Shown here one piece after another: positions 11,270-21,649 of a stretch of 64,000 nt of DNA. How positions within the stretch are numbered: the stretch's first letter is position 1; each line of letters begins with the position of its first letter. The notes under the pieces were generated by a model, which saw nothing but the letters and a program-made list of their open reading frames with translations, had not been told where the DNA came from and searched no databases. Source of the stretch: Ornithodoros turicata (Eukaryota; Arthropoda; Arachnida; Ixodida; Argasidae); the NCBI RefSeq assembly GCF_037126465.1, contig NW_026999318.1, forward strand, positions 3,258,447 to 3,322,446, read 5' to 3'. The position numbers and the translations under genes were made by a program.

Positions 11270-11331
11270 GTGAATGTAGCGGAGGCTCGAGTCCCCCCTC
11301 CCCCTCCCGCCAGACCCCCGTGGCTACGCCA
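11270..11331 (-). repeat. possible terminal fragment of a dispersed repeat
   Basis: On the minus strand the segment starts AGTGGCGTAGCCACGGGGG and runs into a G-rich tract. This start resembles ends of common dispersed repeats in animal genomes, but that is a weak, remembered pattern. Confidence 0.25.
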
Positions 11332-11333
11332 CT

Positions 11334-12286
11334 GTTCGTAACTGGACAGTGGTATTGCGAATAAGACGAGAAAGCTTTCAGCGATTGGTGTGACCGCCTT
11401 GCGACCCGTAACTTCCGCGAACGGAGCCGGGTACACAAATAAGACCTAACTTTTTACCGAACATTGTCTGAGTGACCCCTTCCAACGCTAACTCAAACAC
11501 AAACTCTGTCGAACATCCTTGGGTAGTCGTTACCATTGGAACGTCATCTCATTATCGTAAATGAAATGGCCTTGTCAAGTCTCTGTGGCTTTTTGATCTC
11601 TCTTCCACCCACTGCTGTCCTCTCTCCGTCTGTCCACATCTGTACGCCGCTCATAGCCACAGTTGCTTCGCGGCGCTAACACGCAATCAAAAATCTTCCA
11701 CCCGCAAAAAGGAAATAAACGATTGATTGACTGAATTGGGAATGCAACGTAAGCTGCCTCAGCGGCACTAAACCAACCTAAGGTTAAAACTAAACCAACC
11801 AGTTTATGCTGTCTTCGGTTAGTTTAGTATTTTAAGTTATGTTACCAGGTATAGAGTTTTCAAAGCATTTGCAAGGTAGCAAGTTTCGCTGATCGAGAAG
11901 AAACTCAGGGGGAAGCTACACCAAGCACTGTCTTAGGTTGGATTAGTGATAGGTTGTAGTTGGTGTAGCTTCCCGACGAGTTTCTTCTCGCTCAGCACAG
12001 GTTGTTACCTTGCAAATGCAACGAGCCAGCGAGAATGTGAGGGAGAAGAAACTCGTGGGGAAGCTTAGCCATTTAGAAGACACTTGAGCCATCTGGAGTT
12101 CTTAGACAGGTTTTGTGTTTGGGTTAGCGTTGGCAGAGATCACTTAGACAATGTCCAATAAAAAGTAAGGTCTTATATGTTCAACTCACTTCTCGGCTCC
12201 GTTCGCGAAAGTAACGGGCATCAAAACGGTGCAACCAATCGATGAAAGCTTTCTAGTCACAATACTACAGTCCAGTTAAGAACTAC
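11334..12286. repeat. foldback element with ~190-bp imperfect inverted arms and a nested hairpin
   Basis: 11334-11525 is matched in inverse orientation by about 12095-12286, sharing for example GAAAGCTTTC, GCGAACGGAGCCG and AACATTGTCT at equivalent places. In the loop lies a second, independent inverted pair (11865-12019). No coding sequence is recognised. Target duplications were not found. Confidence 0.7.
11865..12019. repeat. nested hairpin of ~62-bp imperfect arms
   Basis: GCATTTGCAAGGTA at the left is inverted as TACCTTGCAAATGC at the right. The arms also share GAGAAGAAACTC and GAAGCTACACCAA in inverse orientation. A partial third, direct copy of the left arm lies at about 12040-12070. 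Confidence 0.7.
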
Positions 12287-12637
12287 ATGGTGAACTGCTT
12301 TTGATAAAGCGAAACTCCACATCTTCGACGGCCGTCGGCTGATCGGGAGAACGACGAGAGAGAGCCCTCCCCTCGCCCTCCATGCAGACTGACACTCGCA
12401 TCGGAGTGCCTGCACCACGTGTCCGGCGCGCAATCAATGAGGAATGAATACTCGCTCACGTAAGGACGGTCACAACGAGCGCTCTTCCGGGTCCCGGGAG
12501 ACGAGCCGCAGCACAGCGGTACCCGCTACAGCAGTTTGTCCGTTACGGTATCGAAAGCTTGAGTCCAGTAATGCCTGCTTTACGTGATCTGCACGGTAAT
12601 CGCCCCCAACTGCGACTTCTTTTTTCGTCGACGACTT

Positions 12638-13593
12638 GTACTGCTTGCGACATACTTGTTTGATATCTCCAGCCTCCGTAAAAGCGGGTTACCGAATCAA
12701 GTTGCTGTGCTACCGTCGCCTTCGCCTCACTTCCGTTCCCCTGGTGGCGGCGGGGCTGCGCAGCGCCACCAGACGCAGCCCCACCAGCTACGAGCGCCAC
12801 CAGACGCAGACGGGAGAGATGGCGATCCGATAACCGCGCATCGTCTGCTAGCTCCAAATGCGTCGACGGGGCAGCGCTTTCTTCGGAATGCGGAGTGCGG
12901 ATGCGTGGACCAATGAATGGTCAGAACACCTCAGGGGTAACACATCGGGAACAATCGAGAAAGTGTTGATAAGATGATCAACACTTTCTCGATTGTTCCT
13001 AAGTAGTTCTTCCGCCCTCTACGCTTCCCTGCCCAGGCGAATGAGCGCAGTGATTGCGCACCAACGCGTTACTGAGGTCCAGTGTTCCACAGCGTTTCTT
13101 TGCCCCATTTTGTATAAATGTATTATTTCTTTTTTTAATCCTAGCCAGCAAGCGAGACTTTCTTGCTTCACATAACGCCAGTAAATAAAATGAGGTAATC
13201 CCTCGCTTGTGCCAGTTTCACGGAGCAGCCGTTGTCCCTTGCATTGCTGTGACACCTTTCACAAAAAGTCGACGACCGCAGGAACTGCTCAAATGTGGCC
13301 TAATCCCGGTGTACTTATGTTTCAAAAACAGTAAACAGGAACAAAAGGAAACAGGTTACAATTCCCATTGCACTCAACATTCCGAGGAAAGCGCTGCCCC
13401 GTTGACGCATTTGGAGCTAGCAGACGACGCGCGGTTATCGGATCGCCATCTCTCCCGTCTGGTGGCGCTGCGCAGCACCGCCGCCACCAGGGGAACGGAA
13501 GTGAGGCGAAGGCGACGGTAGCACAGCAACTTGGTTCGGTAACCCGCTTTTACGGGGGCTGGAGATATCAAACAAGTATGTCGCAAGCAGTAC
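12638..13593. repeat. foldback element with ~220-250-bp inverted arms
   Basis: The left arm (12638-12890) and right arm (13377-13593) are inverted copies at high identity. The left arm is longer because of an extra internal copy of a CACCAGACGCAG-containing segment. The spacer includes a perfect 23-bp hairpin (12948-12999). Frames in the arms are mirror images of each other and not genes. Confidence 0.8.
12948..12999. repeat. perfect 23-bp hairpin with 6-base loop
   Basis: Positions 12948-12970 and 12977-12999 are exact reverse complements around the loop AAGATG. It is not followed by a T run, so it is not a Pol III or bacterial-style terminator; it is part of the foldback spacer. Confidence 0.9.
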
Positions 13594-14128
13594 TTCGCAA
13601 ACAGAGTGACACTGGTGTTGTCCATACGAAAACGACTTGCGACAATGGTGAACGAAAACTACAAAAACACGTGCAAGCAACCTTGCAGCCCTGACTGTAG
13701 CGGCCTTAGAGCGGTTGGTGGCATCTAAAACACGGAGCAGCGAGACCCGGAGCCTCGTATATGAGTTAGGGGGGGGGGGGGATATGTTTATTAAGACAAA
13801 GAAAGGAAAGGTCATGAGTTAGGAGGTGCATTATACGTCTATGTGTATGTTTTCGCTTCTTCACATTTTAGTTTGTAATTGTCTAAACAGTTGCACAAAT
13901 CATTGCGTGTGCATGACACACTGCACTGCATGACACACATGGCAGTGCAAAAGTTTTACTGCATGCGAACTGCCGTATCGCGCAGTCTCACGTCTTGAGT
14001 AAACTCCTCGTGGCTGCTTTCATCTCCTCCCGTTCTCGTCGGCTGCATCTGCATGCGTTTTTCTATTTTTCCGCTTCAACACATTCCGTCTGAAGGAGTG
14101 CTAGAGGGAAGGGGGAGTAACTTTACAG
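13594..14128. other. no gene recognised
   Basis: The stretch contains a G run at about 13768-13779 and otherwise unremarkable sequence up to the hAT-like element. Confidence 0.35.
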
Positions 14129-15116
14129 TAGGGTTCGGAGCCCGAGATCCCGGGTCCCGAAATCCCGGGATTTCAGCATAATTTCATGTCCCGAAATCCC
14201 GGGATTTCGCAAGGCCAAATCCCGGGATTTCGAAATTATAAATTTCGGCTTTTTTGACAACGAATATTCAGTAGTACGAGCGAAAGGGAAGGAACGGTGT
14301 CCAATCGACTTTTTGTTTCCCGAAAAATATCATTTGCAATCCGAAACCGAACCAACCTTGTCGTCCACGGCATATTGGAGAACAGCCCTAAAATAGCATG
14401 AAACTCCCATTGCAGAATCTCTCTCTCTCTGTGTAGAATACCTCTTTTTGTTCTTTTGATCCTCATGAATACGTATACGTGAAACGCCAATATATATATA
14501 TATATATATACACATAGATTTCAAAGTAAAAACAGAACAGCATTTTCAGAAAATTATAGACTCTGCTGCTGCAGATTAGAACATAACATTCCCTGTGGAT
14601 GAATAAAAGGCAAGACGAGCAAACCGCATTATTACATGTATTCACACAAGTGACATTCACCAGAATACTCCAGCGGATGATGCGAAATGCGTCGTTGGTT
14701 TTAGCGGTTGCGTAACTAGAATTGCTGTACGTCATACGTATATATCTTCTCGTGCACTACTAACTGCGGGAAATATCCTGGGGCGCAGCAAAAGGCTATT
14801 CCGTAGCAGACGACAAGAAAAGACGCATTTCATTGCTGCATTTCAGTTGACATTCCGGCACGGTGCGAATGATCAATGTAATACGAAGGTTTAGCCCCGT
14901 GAGCAGTTTTTTGTTCGCTTTTTTTTCCCGCTATAATGTTCCGTGGGGATGACAGAAGACGCGAACTATATCGCAATTTGTGATAGCATGGTTGTGCAAG
15001 TGGATACAGTCCTATACGACATCCTGGGTATAGTTGCGAAAAAATCCCCATCCCGTCCCGGGATCCACATTTCGAAATCCCGAAATTGTAAAAACGGCTC
15101 GGGATCCCGAACCCTA
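14129..15116. mobile_element. hAT-like non-autonomous element with CCCGGG palindromic ends
   Basis: It begins TAGGGTTCGGAGCCCGAGAT and ends with the inverse of TAGGGTTCGGGATCCCGAGC. Just inside the left end the palindromic motif CGAAATCCCGGGATTTCG or parts of it occurs three times (about 14156-14235), and ATTTCGAAATCCCGAAATT sits near the right end. No transposase is encoded. A TA microsatellite lies at about 14490-14510. No convincing 8-bp target duplication was found (CAG is present on both sides). Confidence 0.65.
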
Positions 15117-15411
15117 CAGTGCAGTCATTCTCGGAGAAAAGCCGAAACGGGGTATAGCGCCCGTTCACTCGCCGCGATTCCCCCTTTTTCTTAGAGTGCA
15201 CACACACAAACCGATAGTCTGCATCCGCCCCAGTTCCGAGCCTTTCCACCCGTACACGTAACGTCTGGATTATATCACGCAAGGTCGCCTCCGAGAAAGT
15301 CGGGTGGATGTCACTGACTCGATACAACGGCATGCTGCGAGCTTCGTTTGCGTGCTGCCCTCCGGAATCCACAAGTACATAGTGCGGCCGGTATGCTTTG
15401 CTAAAGCTCCG
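15117..15411 (-). pseudogene. possible coding exon abutting a transposon insertion
   Basis: After a good 3' splice site (AACTTCACAG, exon from 15411) an open frame runs without stop to the hAT-like element boundary at 15116. Its composition is protein-like, including VLVDSGGQHANE, FSEATLRDIIQTL and DYRFVCVHSKKKG. There is a faint pattern similarity to SAP18-like proteins (GG-x-H, ATLRD, YRF), too weak to assign. Reading on beyond the element (below 14129) meets a stop codon soon, so if this was an exon it looks interrupted. Confidence 0.3.
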
Positions 15412-15604
15412 CTGTGAAGTTGTGAACTACGTGCCGCCTGCTTGACGTGGCTTCTTCAGACCCTCTCGGCTGCAGAGCGGACACGTCACATGCCCCTTCC
15501 AGCACGGTGCCCTGGAACGGTGATGATATCCCAGTTGGTCGGTATGTTCTGCCCACCAAGCCTTCACGAAACTGTGCGGCACTAAAGCTTGACTGCGGTG
15601 AAGG

Positions 15605-17509
15605 ATGAAGACATTCGTGCTTCTAATTCTTCCCTTCCTTGTTAGCAGCGCTGGAAACGATTGTAACGCCACTCTACCGTGGCTGGTAGATCGTAGCAGA
15701 CATCCTCAGCTCACTGACGATCAAGTATCGAGACTTCTGCAGTGTTCAGAGAATCTCAGCGGGTGCAGTGACACATCGCCGTTTTGTTCCTGGACCTGTT
15801 CTTGCGCGGATAATTGCGTGGTGTACGGCGATTGTTGTTGGAAAAAGGCCTCGACGCCGCTGGTTTCGAAGCCCCGCTCGTCCTGCACTAGTGTGAATGT
15901 TGAGAATATCTTCGACGAGAGGTTTTACTTTGTTACTGGTTGCCGGAAATCTTGGCCGCAAGACGAAGTGCGGGATGGCTGCGAAAATCAGGCAAGGTAC
16001 AAAGACGCTTTCTACGAGACGCCTGTAACGAGTGTAAATGGTGTGACGTACTACAATGGATTTTGTGCTCTCTGCAATTACGATATGGAGAATGTCACCT
16101 TTTGGAATGTTTCATGCGCCTCGTACGACAACGAGACATGCAGCGAAGGCGAACGTCCGGTACAAGTCGTTTTACCCGGTGTCGTACTGGATAATTACAG
16201 CACCCATCGTCATCCTTGCAACGGACATGTACATTTCATCGAGTCTTGCGACCATGCCGTAAATGCCGATGTGGTTAGAAGATGTCAAACGTACTTCGCT
16301 CCAGTGCAAAGTTATCTCGGTGCAACCTACAAGAATGTATACTGTGCCTTGTGCAATGGAGAAGATCTCTCTACTGTGGAATGTTCCCTGCCATATGCAG
16401 AATACGACGACACCCTCCCGCAAGAGACGGCAGTGCACTTTTTAGGGCCAAATTTAGTACAGCTGTTCCGACCGGTTTCAAGCCGTGATGACTGTCGAGC
16501 TTGGCAAGGGAACAAGTGCTTCATTCCCAAGATTGACTACCGCTATAACGATTCCTCGGGTGCTGACAACGGCAGCGATACTAATGACACCACCGGTACC
16601 AGCACAAAACTGGCATCTACAAAAGGAAACGTACAGATCTACTTCACCGTATTATGTTTGAGCATTTCGCTTCTGTGTCTGACCCTGAAGGCATTAGTGT
16701 ACGCCATCTTCAAGGAATCCCACGGGCTCTCATCAAAGTGCGCGCTATGCCTGTCTTGTACTCTATTCTGCAGCCATCTCCTCTTCTTACTTTCCAACTC
16801 TTTCCCCTTGCCAGGGTTACCCTGCAAAATATCGGCAATGTTCTTGCACTTTGGCTTCTTATCTGCTTTCTCGTGGACAACGGTGTTGTCCTTCGACATC
16901 TGGAAGGGCGTTGCAGCCATCAAGCTTTCCCGTGGCCGAAGACGAGCCTTCTCGCTCTATTGTCTTCTAGCCTGGGGTCTGCCGCTGTGTCTTGTGCTGA
17001 TGTGTGTCGCAGTAGACTACGTGGTACCCTCGTTCTTACTCGCCCCGCGGTATGGACAAGCAACCTGTTGGATATCGAGCATCAGAGCTCATGCTGTGGT
17101 CTTCTTAACGCCGATAGCATTGCTGCTTACCTTCAACGCAGTCTCCTACGCGCACATCGTTATCCACATTCACAGAACAAAGAAGCAAGCTGCTGGATTC
17201 GATTTTCGTGTGGGAGGGCACGTGTCTCACATGAGAGTGTACGTGAAGCTGGCGTTTATTATGGGAGCGACGTGGATTATAGGATTCGCTTGCGTGTACA
17301 TAAAGTCGGCTGTCACGGACATAATATTCATCATGCTCGTCGGTCTCCAGGGTGTTTACTTGTTCTTTGGGTTTAAGGACTACCGTTGGTTCACTGGCGC
17401 CCCACGGGGCCAGCGGAGCTTACCGCAAACCACAAGAACTTCCGAAAACGCCACGGCATTGGAACTGTCACCCGTCCAAGGAAGGAGTGGAAAACGCACG
17501 TCCGAGTAG
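15605..17509 (+). CDS. Methuselah-like family B G-protein-coupled receptor with somatomedin-B-like ectodomain
   Basis: A single-exon frame of 634 residues starts at an ATG (15605) followed by a signal peptide (MKTFVLLILPFLVSSAG). The long ectodomain (to about residue 340) is rich in cysteines and N-glycosylation sites; residues about 57-80 hold a CSC-x4-C-x5-DCC cluster like a somatomedin-B module. Seven membrane segments follow at about 343-369, 379-398, 409-437, 448-474, 497-522, 545-566 and 573-590. Cys407 and Cys488 fit the conserved extracellular disulfide. The cytoplasmic tail is short (about 44 residues). It should act as a plasma-membrane receptor coupling to G proteins; the ligand is unknown. 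An AATAAA occurs at 17817. No intron is visible, which may mean a retrogene or an intron-poor lineage expansion. Frames at 15940-17376 are shadows. Confidence 0.85.
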   Translation: MKTFVLLILPFLVSSAGNDCNATLPWLVDRSRHPQLTDDQVSRLLQCSENLSGCSDTSPFCSWTCSCADNCVVYGDCCWKKASTPLVSKPRSSCTSVNVENIFDERFYFVTGCRKSWPQDEVRDGCENQARYKDAFYETPVTSVNGVTYYNGFCALCNYDMENVTFWNVSCASYDNETCSEGERPVQVVLPGVVLDNYSTHRHPCNGHVHFIESCDHAVNADVVRRCQTYFAPVQSYLGATYKNVYCALCNGEDLSTVECSLPYAEYDDTLPQETAVHFLGPNLVQLFRPVSSRDDCRAWQGNKCFIPKIDYRYNDSSGADNGSDTNDTTGTSTKLASTKGNVQIYFTVLCLSISLLCLTLKALVYAIFKESHGLSSKCALCLSCTLFCSHLLFLLSNSFPLPGLPCKISAMFLHFGFLSAFSWTTVLSFDIWKGVAAIKLSRGRRRAFSLYCLLAWGLPLCLVLMCVAVDYVVPSFLLAPRYGQATCWISSIRAHAVVFLTPIALLLTFNAVSYAHIVIHIHRTKKQAAGFDFRVGGHVSHMRVYVKLAFIMGATWIIGFACVYIKSAVTDIIFIMLVGLQGVYLFFGFKDYRWFTGAPRGQRSLPQTTRTSENATALELSPVQGRSGKRTSE

Positions 17510-18672
17510 TCGTAAGTATAGATTCAGGTTTGCTCCTTGAAACTCTCTGGCTATAATTTTTATAATTTATGCTAGCGAAACGAAAGTTGTTCTCAACATG
17601 ACATGGTGCGAAGTATATATGTAAGGGAAGAAGTAAGGTGCGAAAACTCAATGCTTCTACAATGTTTAAAAAATGATTTTCGGTGTGGGTGACCTATGCG
17701 CGTATATAGACATGGTGCAGTGTCTTACTGGCTTCTTGCTGTATTTTGGGCTGTGTGATATCTGTACTGATTTTCGCATTAATTCTCGTAAACGAACAAC
17801 AAGAAAGAGGGAAATCAATAAACAAATAAGAAACACCGGAAACACGCAGAGCTACATATTTTCTGCACACATCCGTCACAGTGATCGGCAACAATCATAA
17901 CTCTTGACGGCGGGCTTAGGAACACTATGTCAACACTATTCACAGTTATAAATGGCTTCAGGGACCGTGGTCACTGACAGACGCGACCGACATTGAAAGA
18001 CATCGGTGCTCGCACAGCGCGATGTTATTTTTCTTCGACATACCCGTACGCTTCGGCAAAGGAATTCGTTTCAACTATACCATTCGCCCCTCTCATTATG
18101 ACAATCAATTAACGACTACAAACAGTCAAGCTCTGGAGGATATGTCATCCTGGAATCTTTGCGCACTTTTGCTGACTACACAAGACGATTCCATGAGACA
18201 CTAGCAGACCCCCTAAAACCTCCTTCACGTTAAGACAACTTCTCCAGAAGTGCGGAAGATATTTCGCTGAGAGCAACAGTGGGCGAACACTCGTCTTCCC
18301 CGTGTCTACTGGGTACATATCTCGAATGAAATATTCTACCAGCGCGGAGAGCTTCTTCGAAACAGAAATTTAAAGCGTTTACTTTTCTCTGAAAGTGAGA
18401 GCCAACACTTGATCCAAACCACTTGCAAGAACAAACGAGAACATGTCCATAAGGAAGCGTCTGCTTGTAACATCCGGCCTATTTCCCTAAAGGCCGGGGA
18501 TAGAGTGATGTAGTCCAGAGCCGGACGTTACATGCGCGGGTGGGAGGGCAAGGGGATGGCTGCTTTCTGCTGTACGACGACATTTGCGGCATGGGTCACT
18601 GTTAGCCTCGCGGGACGGAATTTTTAAGCAATATGACGTAAACCGACTAGACCGGCGTCTATTAGACTTAAG
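17510..18672. other. 3' flank of the receptor gene, no further gene recognised
   Basis: The first ~310 bases up to AATAAA (17817) are probably the receptor 3' UTR. From there to the Harbinger left end no coding or repeat structure was recognised. Confidence 0.4.
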
Positions 18673-19129
18673 CCTCTGTCAGACGGGCACATATACGGCC
18701 TTAACTGTTACGGCAGTAAGCGCATACTGTCATTAACTTCTTGCCAGACGGTCAGCCGTACGGCCTTTGCGACGAAACTGAGGTGTAAGGCCAACGGTGT
18801 CCCCGCAAGACAGTTTACGGCGCTCCCCCAAAACTGCCGAAGCCTCGACACCAAACGCCACGAACAAGATTGTGCAGATTTCCTTGGATTCGAAATAAAA
18901 TGTTTTTGTGAAACGTAATGTTCTGTCAACTTTTCTTTCGCGTTCAACGCCTTGCCTTTTTGTGATGCATTTTTGCACTTCGCATCGCTTTCTATCTCCT
19001 ATGTTCAGCTCGTAGTGGTGATATCCTCGAACCACTGCGCTTCGCATCTCTCCCTGTCGTCTGCATCCAAAAACTTGTCGCGCGCTTTCAATTTTTCAAC
19101 TTTACGTGCCTCAAACGTCGCACAAAATA

Positions 19130-21530
19130 ATGAACGCAGGAACGGTAGCGAGAGCATTGTGGACAGATGACGAAACGCGATGCCTGATTTCGATTTGGGA
19201 GGCCAGTCTGAATGACCTTCGGCGCCACAAACGAAATGGTCCTGTTTATCAGGACATCGCCAATCAGTTGGGCGCTCTTGGGATCAACAAAACCAGAGCG
19301 CAGGTTCATGGGAAAATTGAGAACCTCACCCAGAAGTACAGGTGAGAAACATTTGCTGCTAGTATTATGTATGATGACAGAATACGTTGAGGAGTTGCGT
19401 TGTCGCAAACTAGCTGGAGGATGTTACGTGCAAAAAGTATCCGAGCAATTACGGCATAGACGTAAGCAAACTAATGGATGACAACCATGAGGACTATAAC
19501 CTGAACGTGGGCCTAAATCACGAAAACGACGGCACAGATGACAGCAAAACCTTCGGCTATCCGATGTGTTGTCCTATTTGTGTCCAGGCTATGCTCAAAC
19601 TACGTCTTGCATAGCCTCAGTACCTAGCTCTATCTAGATGGATTTTCTTTCTGCGAAGTGAAATATTAGGTACACGAATCCTTGCTTGTGTCGGTAACTT
19701 TGGTGGCGGTAAAGGTTGATATCAAATTACAAAGCGTAGGTGGCCGCATTGCATGGTTAAACCGCATATGTCCTCGAGTTAAAATTTTGAATTCAATTTA
19801 GCAAATCTTACAATATAGAAATATATTTTCATTGTATTTGAATCCTGAGAGTATAGAAAAAGTGTGTTTACCCTTATGTGCGTGTTTGTAGCCCTTAGTT
19901 CCGTGCATTTGCTATGAGAAATGTGCTCACCAGATCGCTTGGTTTTTAGCATTTCTACGTATATAGTGAGCCCACTGTTAAAAAATTTTCTTTGGCCTAG
20001 TTATTCTGGCGTAAATAGCGAACCTTCACATCTAACATTTCAATGTGAAATTCCTGTGCTTTACATGCATTGCAGGGGTGGTGCTATGTTATCGAAAAAT
20101 AGACATTACTATACCAATTAATCGTTTTTAGGCGAGTGAACAGAGGCCTGGGAACCGGATCAGGAGCTATAGGCTGGATTTTTTATTGGCCAATACACAA
20201 GTTCCTTGGCACCCTCCCCTCAAATGATGCAAGCCTCGTGGAGGAGTCGTATACACAACCGGAAGGGATCGTAGTTGGCGACGAAAATGAAATATCAGAT
20301 GTACGTGTTACATGTTTCGAGTGATACTATGGGTACCTTATGGATCACCATTTCTGGTAGGAGTGTGGCCCCATTTTCTCGGACCAGGGAAAAAAAATAT
20401 ATATATATATATATATAAACGAATAAGTATGCAACCTAAGACCTCACAAATCATTTGCATAGTGATTGTATACCGGTATTGGGTGCACAGTTCTGCAATG
20501 AGACACTAAGGTCTCTGTTACGTATCGCCCCATAAGCTGTACAAAGATGAACAATTCTCTTCCATTCCAGATTTTTAACAGTATGATCGCCGGAGGCCAT
20601 GAGGGCAGTGTTTCACTTTCTGTTGAAGAACCTGACCCAGCTGCCAATAGGGGTGACGCACATGACAACGACCTGTCGCAGAATGTAAGCTTTGAAGTAT
20701 GCACTGGACGCAGCTAGCAGCAACATTACAAGGGCGTGCACGTCTTTTCTGATAAGCGCGGTGGTGATGTGGACAGCGCATCCGGCGATGAACCTCCCCA
20801 CTCTCCAAAGTCAAAATAAAGTTGTTGTTGGACAGTGCTGTTATGGTCAGTTAGGATTACGTCACGATGAAGTAATCCTAGCAGGCTTTTGTGACCCATT
20901 GAATGTGGTTAACAGCGTGATGATGTAAAAAAGGAAGCAAAACAAAGGGGAAAAAATCTGCAACTTCATGAATTAGTTTAAGGTGTGCAACCCCCGGCGT
21001 TCCTTTTCTCATACACTTTGCACTTAAGCAATAGCGCAGTACTTTTATTTTAAAAAGAATGTACTTTTAGTTTCATTGCTAGTGTATCTCTTGTACCTGA
21101 ACGTCCGCGGTTCAATCCTGACAATGTTAAAACAGGAGCAGCAGGCATTGCATAACGCTGGGTATATCAATATTTGTTGGCAGTACGACGAAAGGATCGT
21201 GATTTCAATACACGTAACATTATTTACTCTAACTAACTTCTTACCTTACAGCAGTCACACGCTGAGGAAGAAAGGTCCACCTCAGTCTTACCAGAAGGAG
21301 CGCAACGGCTCAATGTGCAGGATGGCGTACGTAGGAAGAGGAAGGCCACAACAAAAACAGTTGATGTTTTAAAAATGATACTGAATGAGAACGAGAGGCT
21401 TCGTGAAAGCCTTCTCGAGGTGCGTAACAAGGAACTGGAGCTACGCACAAGACAAGTGCAGCTTATGGAGCAAAGCAATAGCATGCAGGAGAGATTAGTT
21501 AGGTGCTTGGAGCGCATGTCAGAAAATTGA
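19130..21530 (+). CDS. Harbinger Myb/SANT-like DNA-binding protein, four exons
   Basis: Exons 19130-19341, 20132-20300, 20571-20684 and 21252-21530 join in phase with GT-AG introns (donors GGTGAG, GTACGT, GTAAGC; acceptors TTTTTAG, CATTCCAG, CTTACAG) and give 257 residues. Exon 1 holds a Myb/SANT-like trihelix domain: tryptophan in ALWTDDETRCL, then LISIWEASL and the KTRAQVHGKIENL helix. Exon 2 has GTGSGAIGW, a conserved patch of these proteins. Exon 4 starts with a basic KRK cluster and forms a Glu/Arg/Leu-rich coiled coil. In characterised Harbinger elements this protein carries the transposase into the nucleus and to the transposon ends. ATG 19130 is preferred; the frame upstream has no better ATG. 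No damage is visible, so the gene may be intact. Confidence 0.82.
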
Positions 21531-21649
21531 AACTGTGCAGAGATTTTTAAACACCTTGTGTATTTATGAATAAAAATTAAAAAACCAATGCTTAATTCAA
21601 GGTATATGAAACAGGCAATTATTAGAAATGAAACGGAGTTTAAAATCGA

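Noticed and set aside
13435..13815. 126-codon minus-strand frame
   Set aside because: Lies in the arm of a foldback and in a poly-G/C run; mirrored partially in the other arm.
16654..17376. 240-codon frame overlapping the receptor gene
   Set aside because: Shadow frame of the receptor coding sequence.
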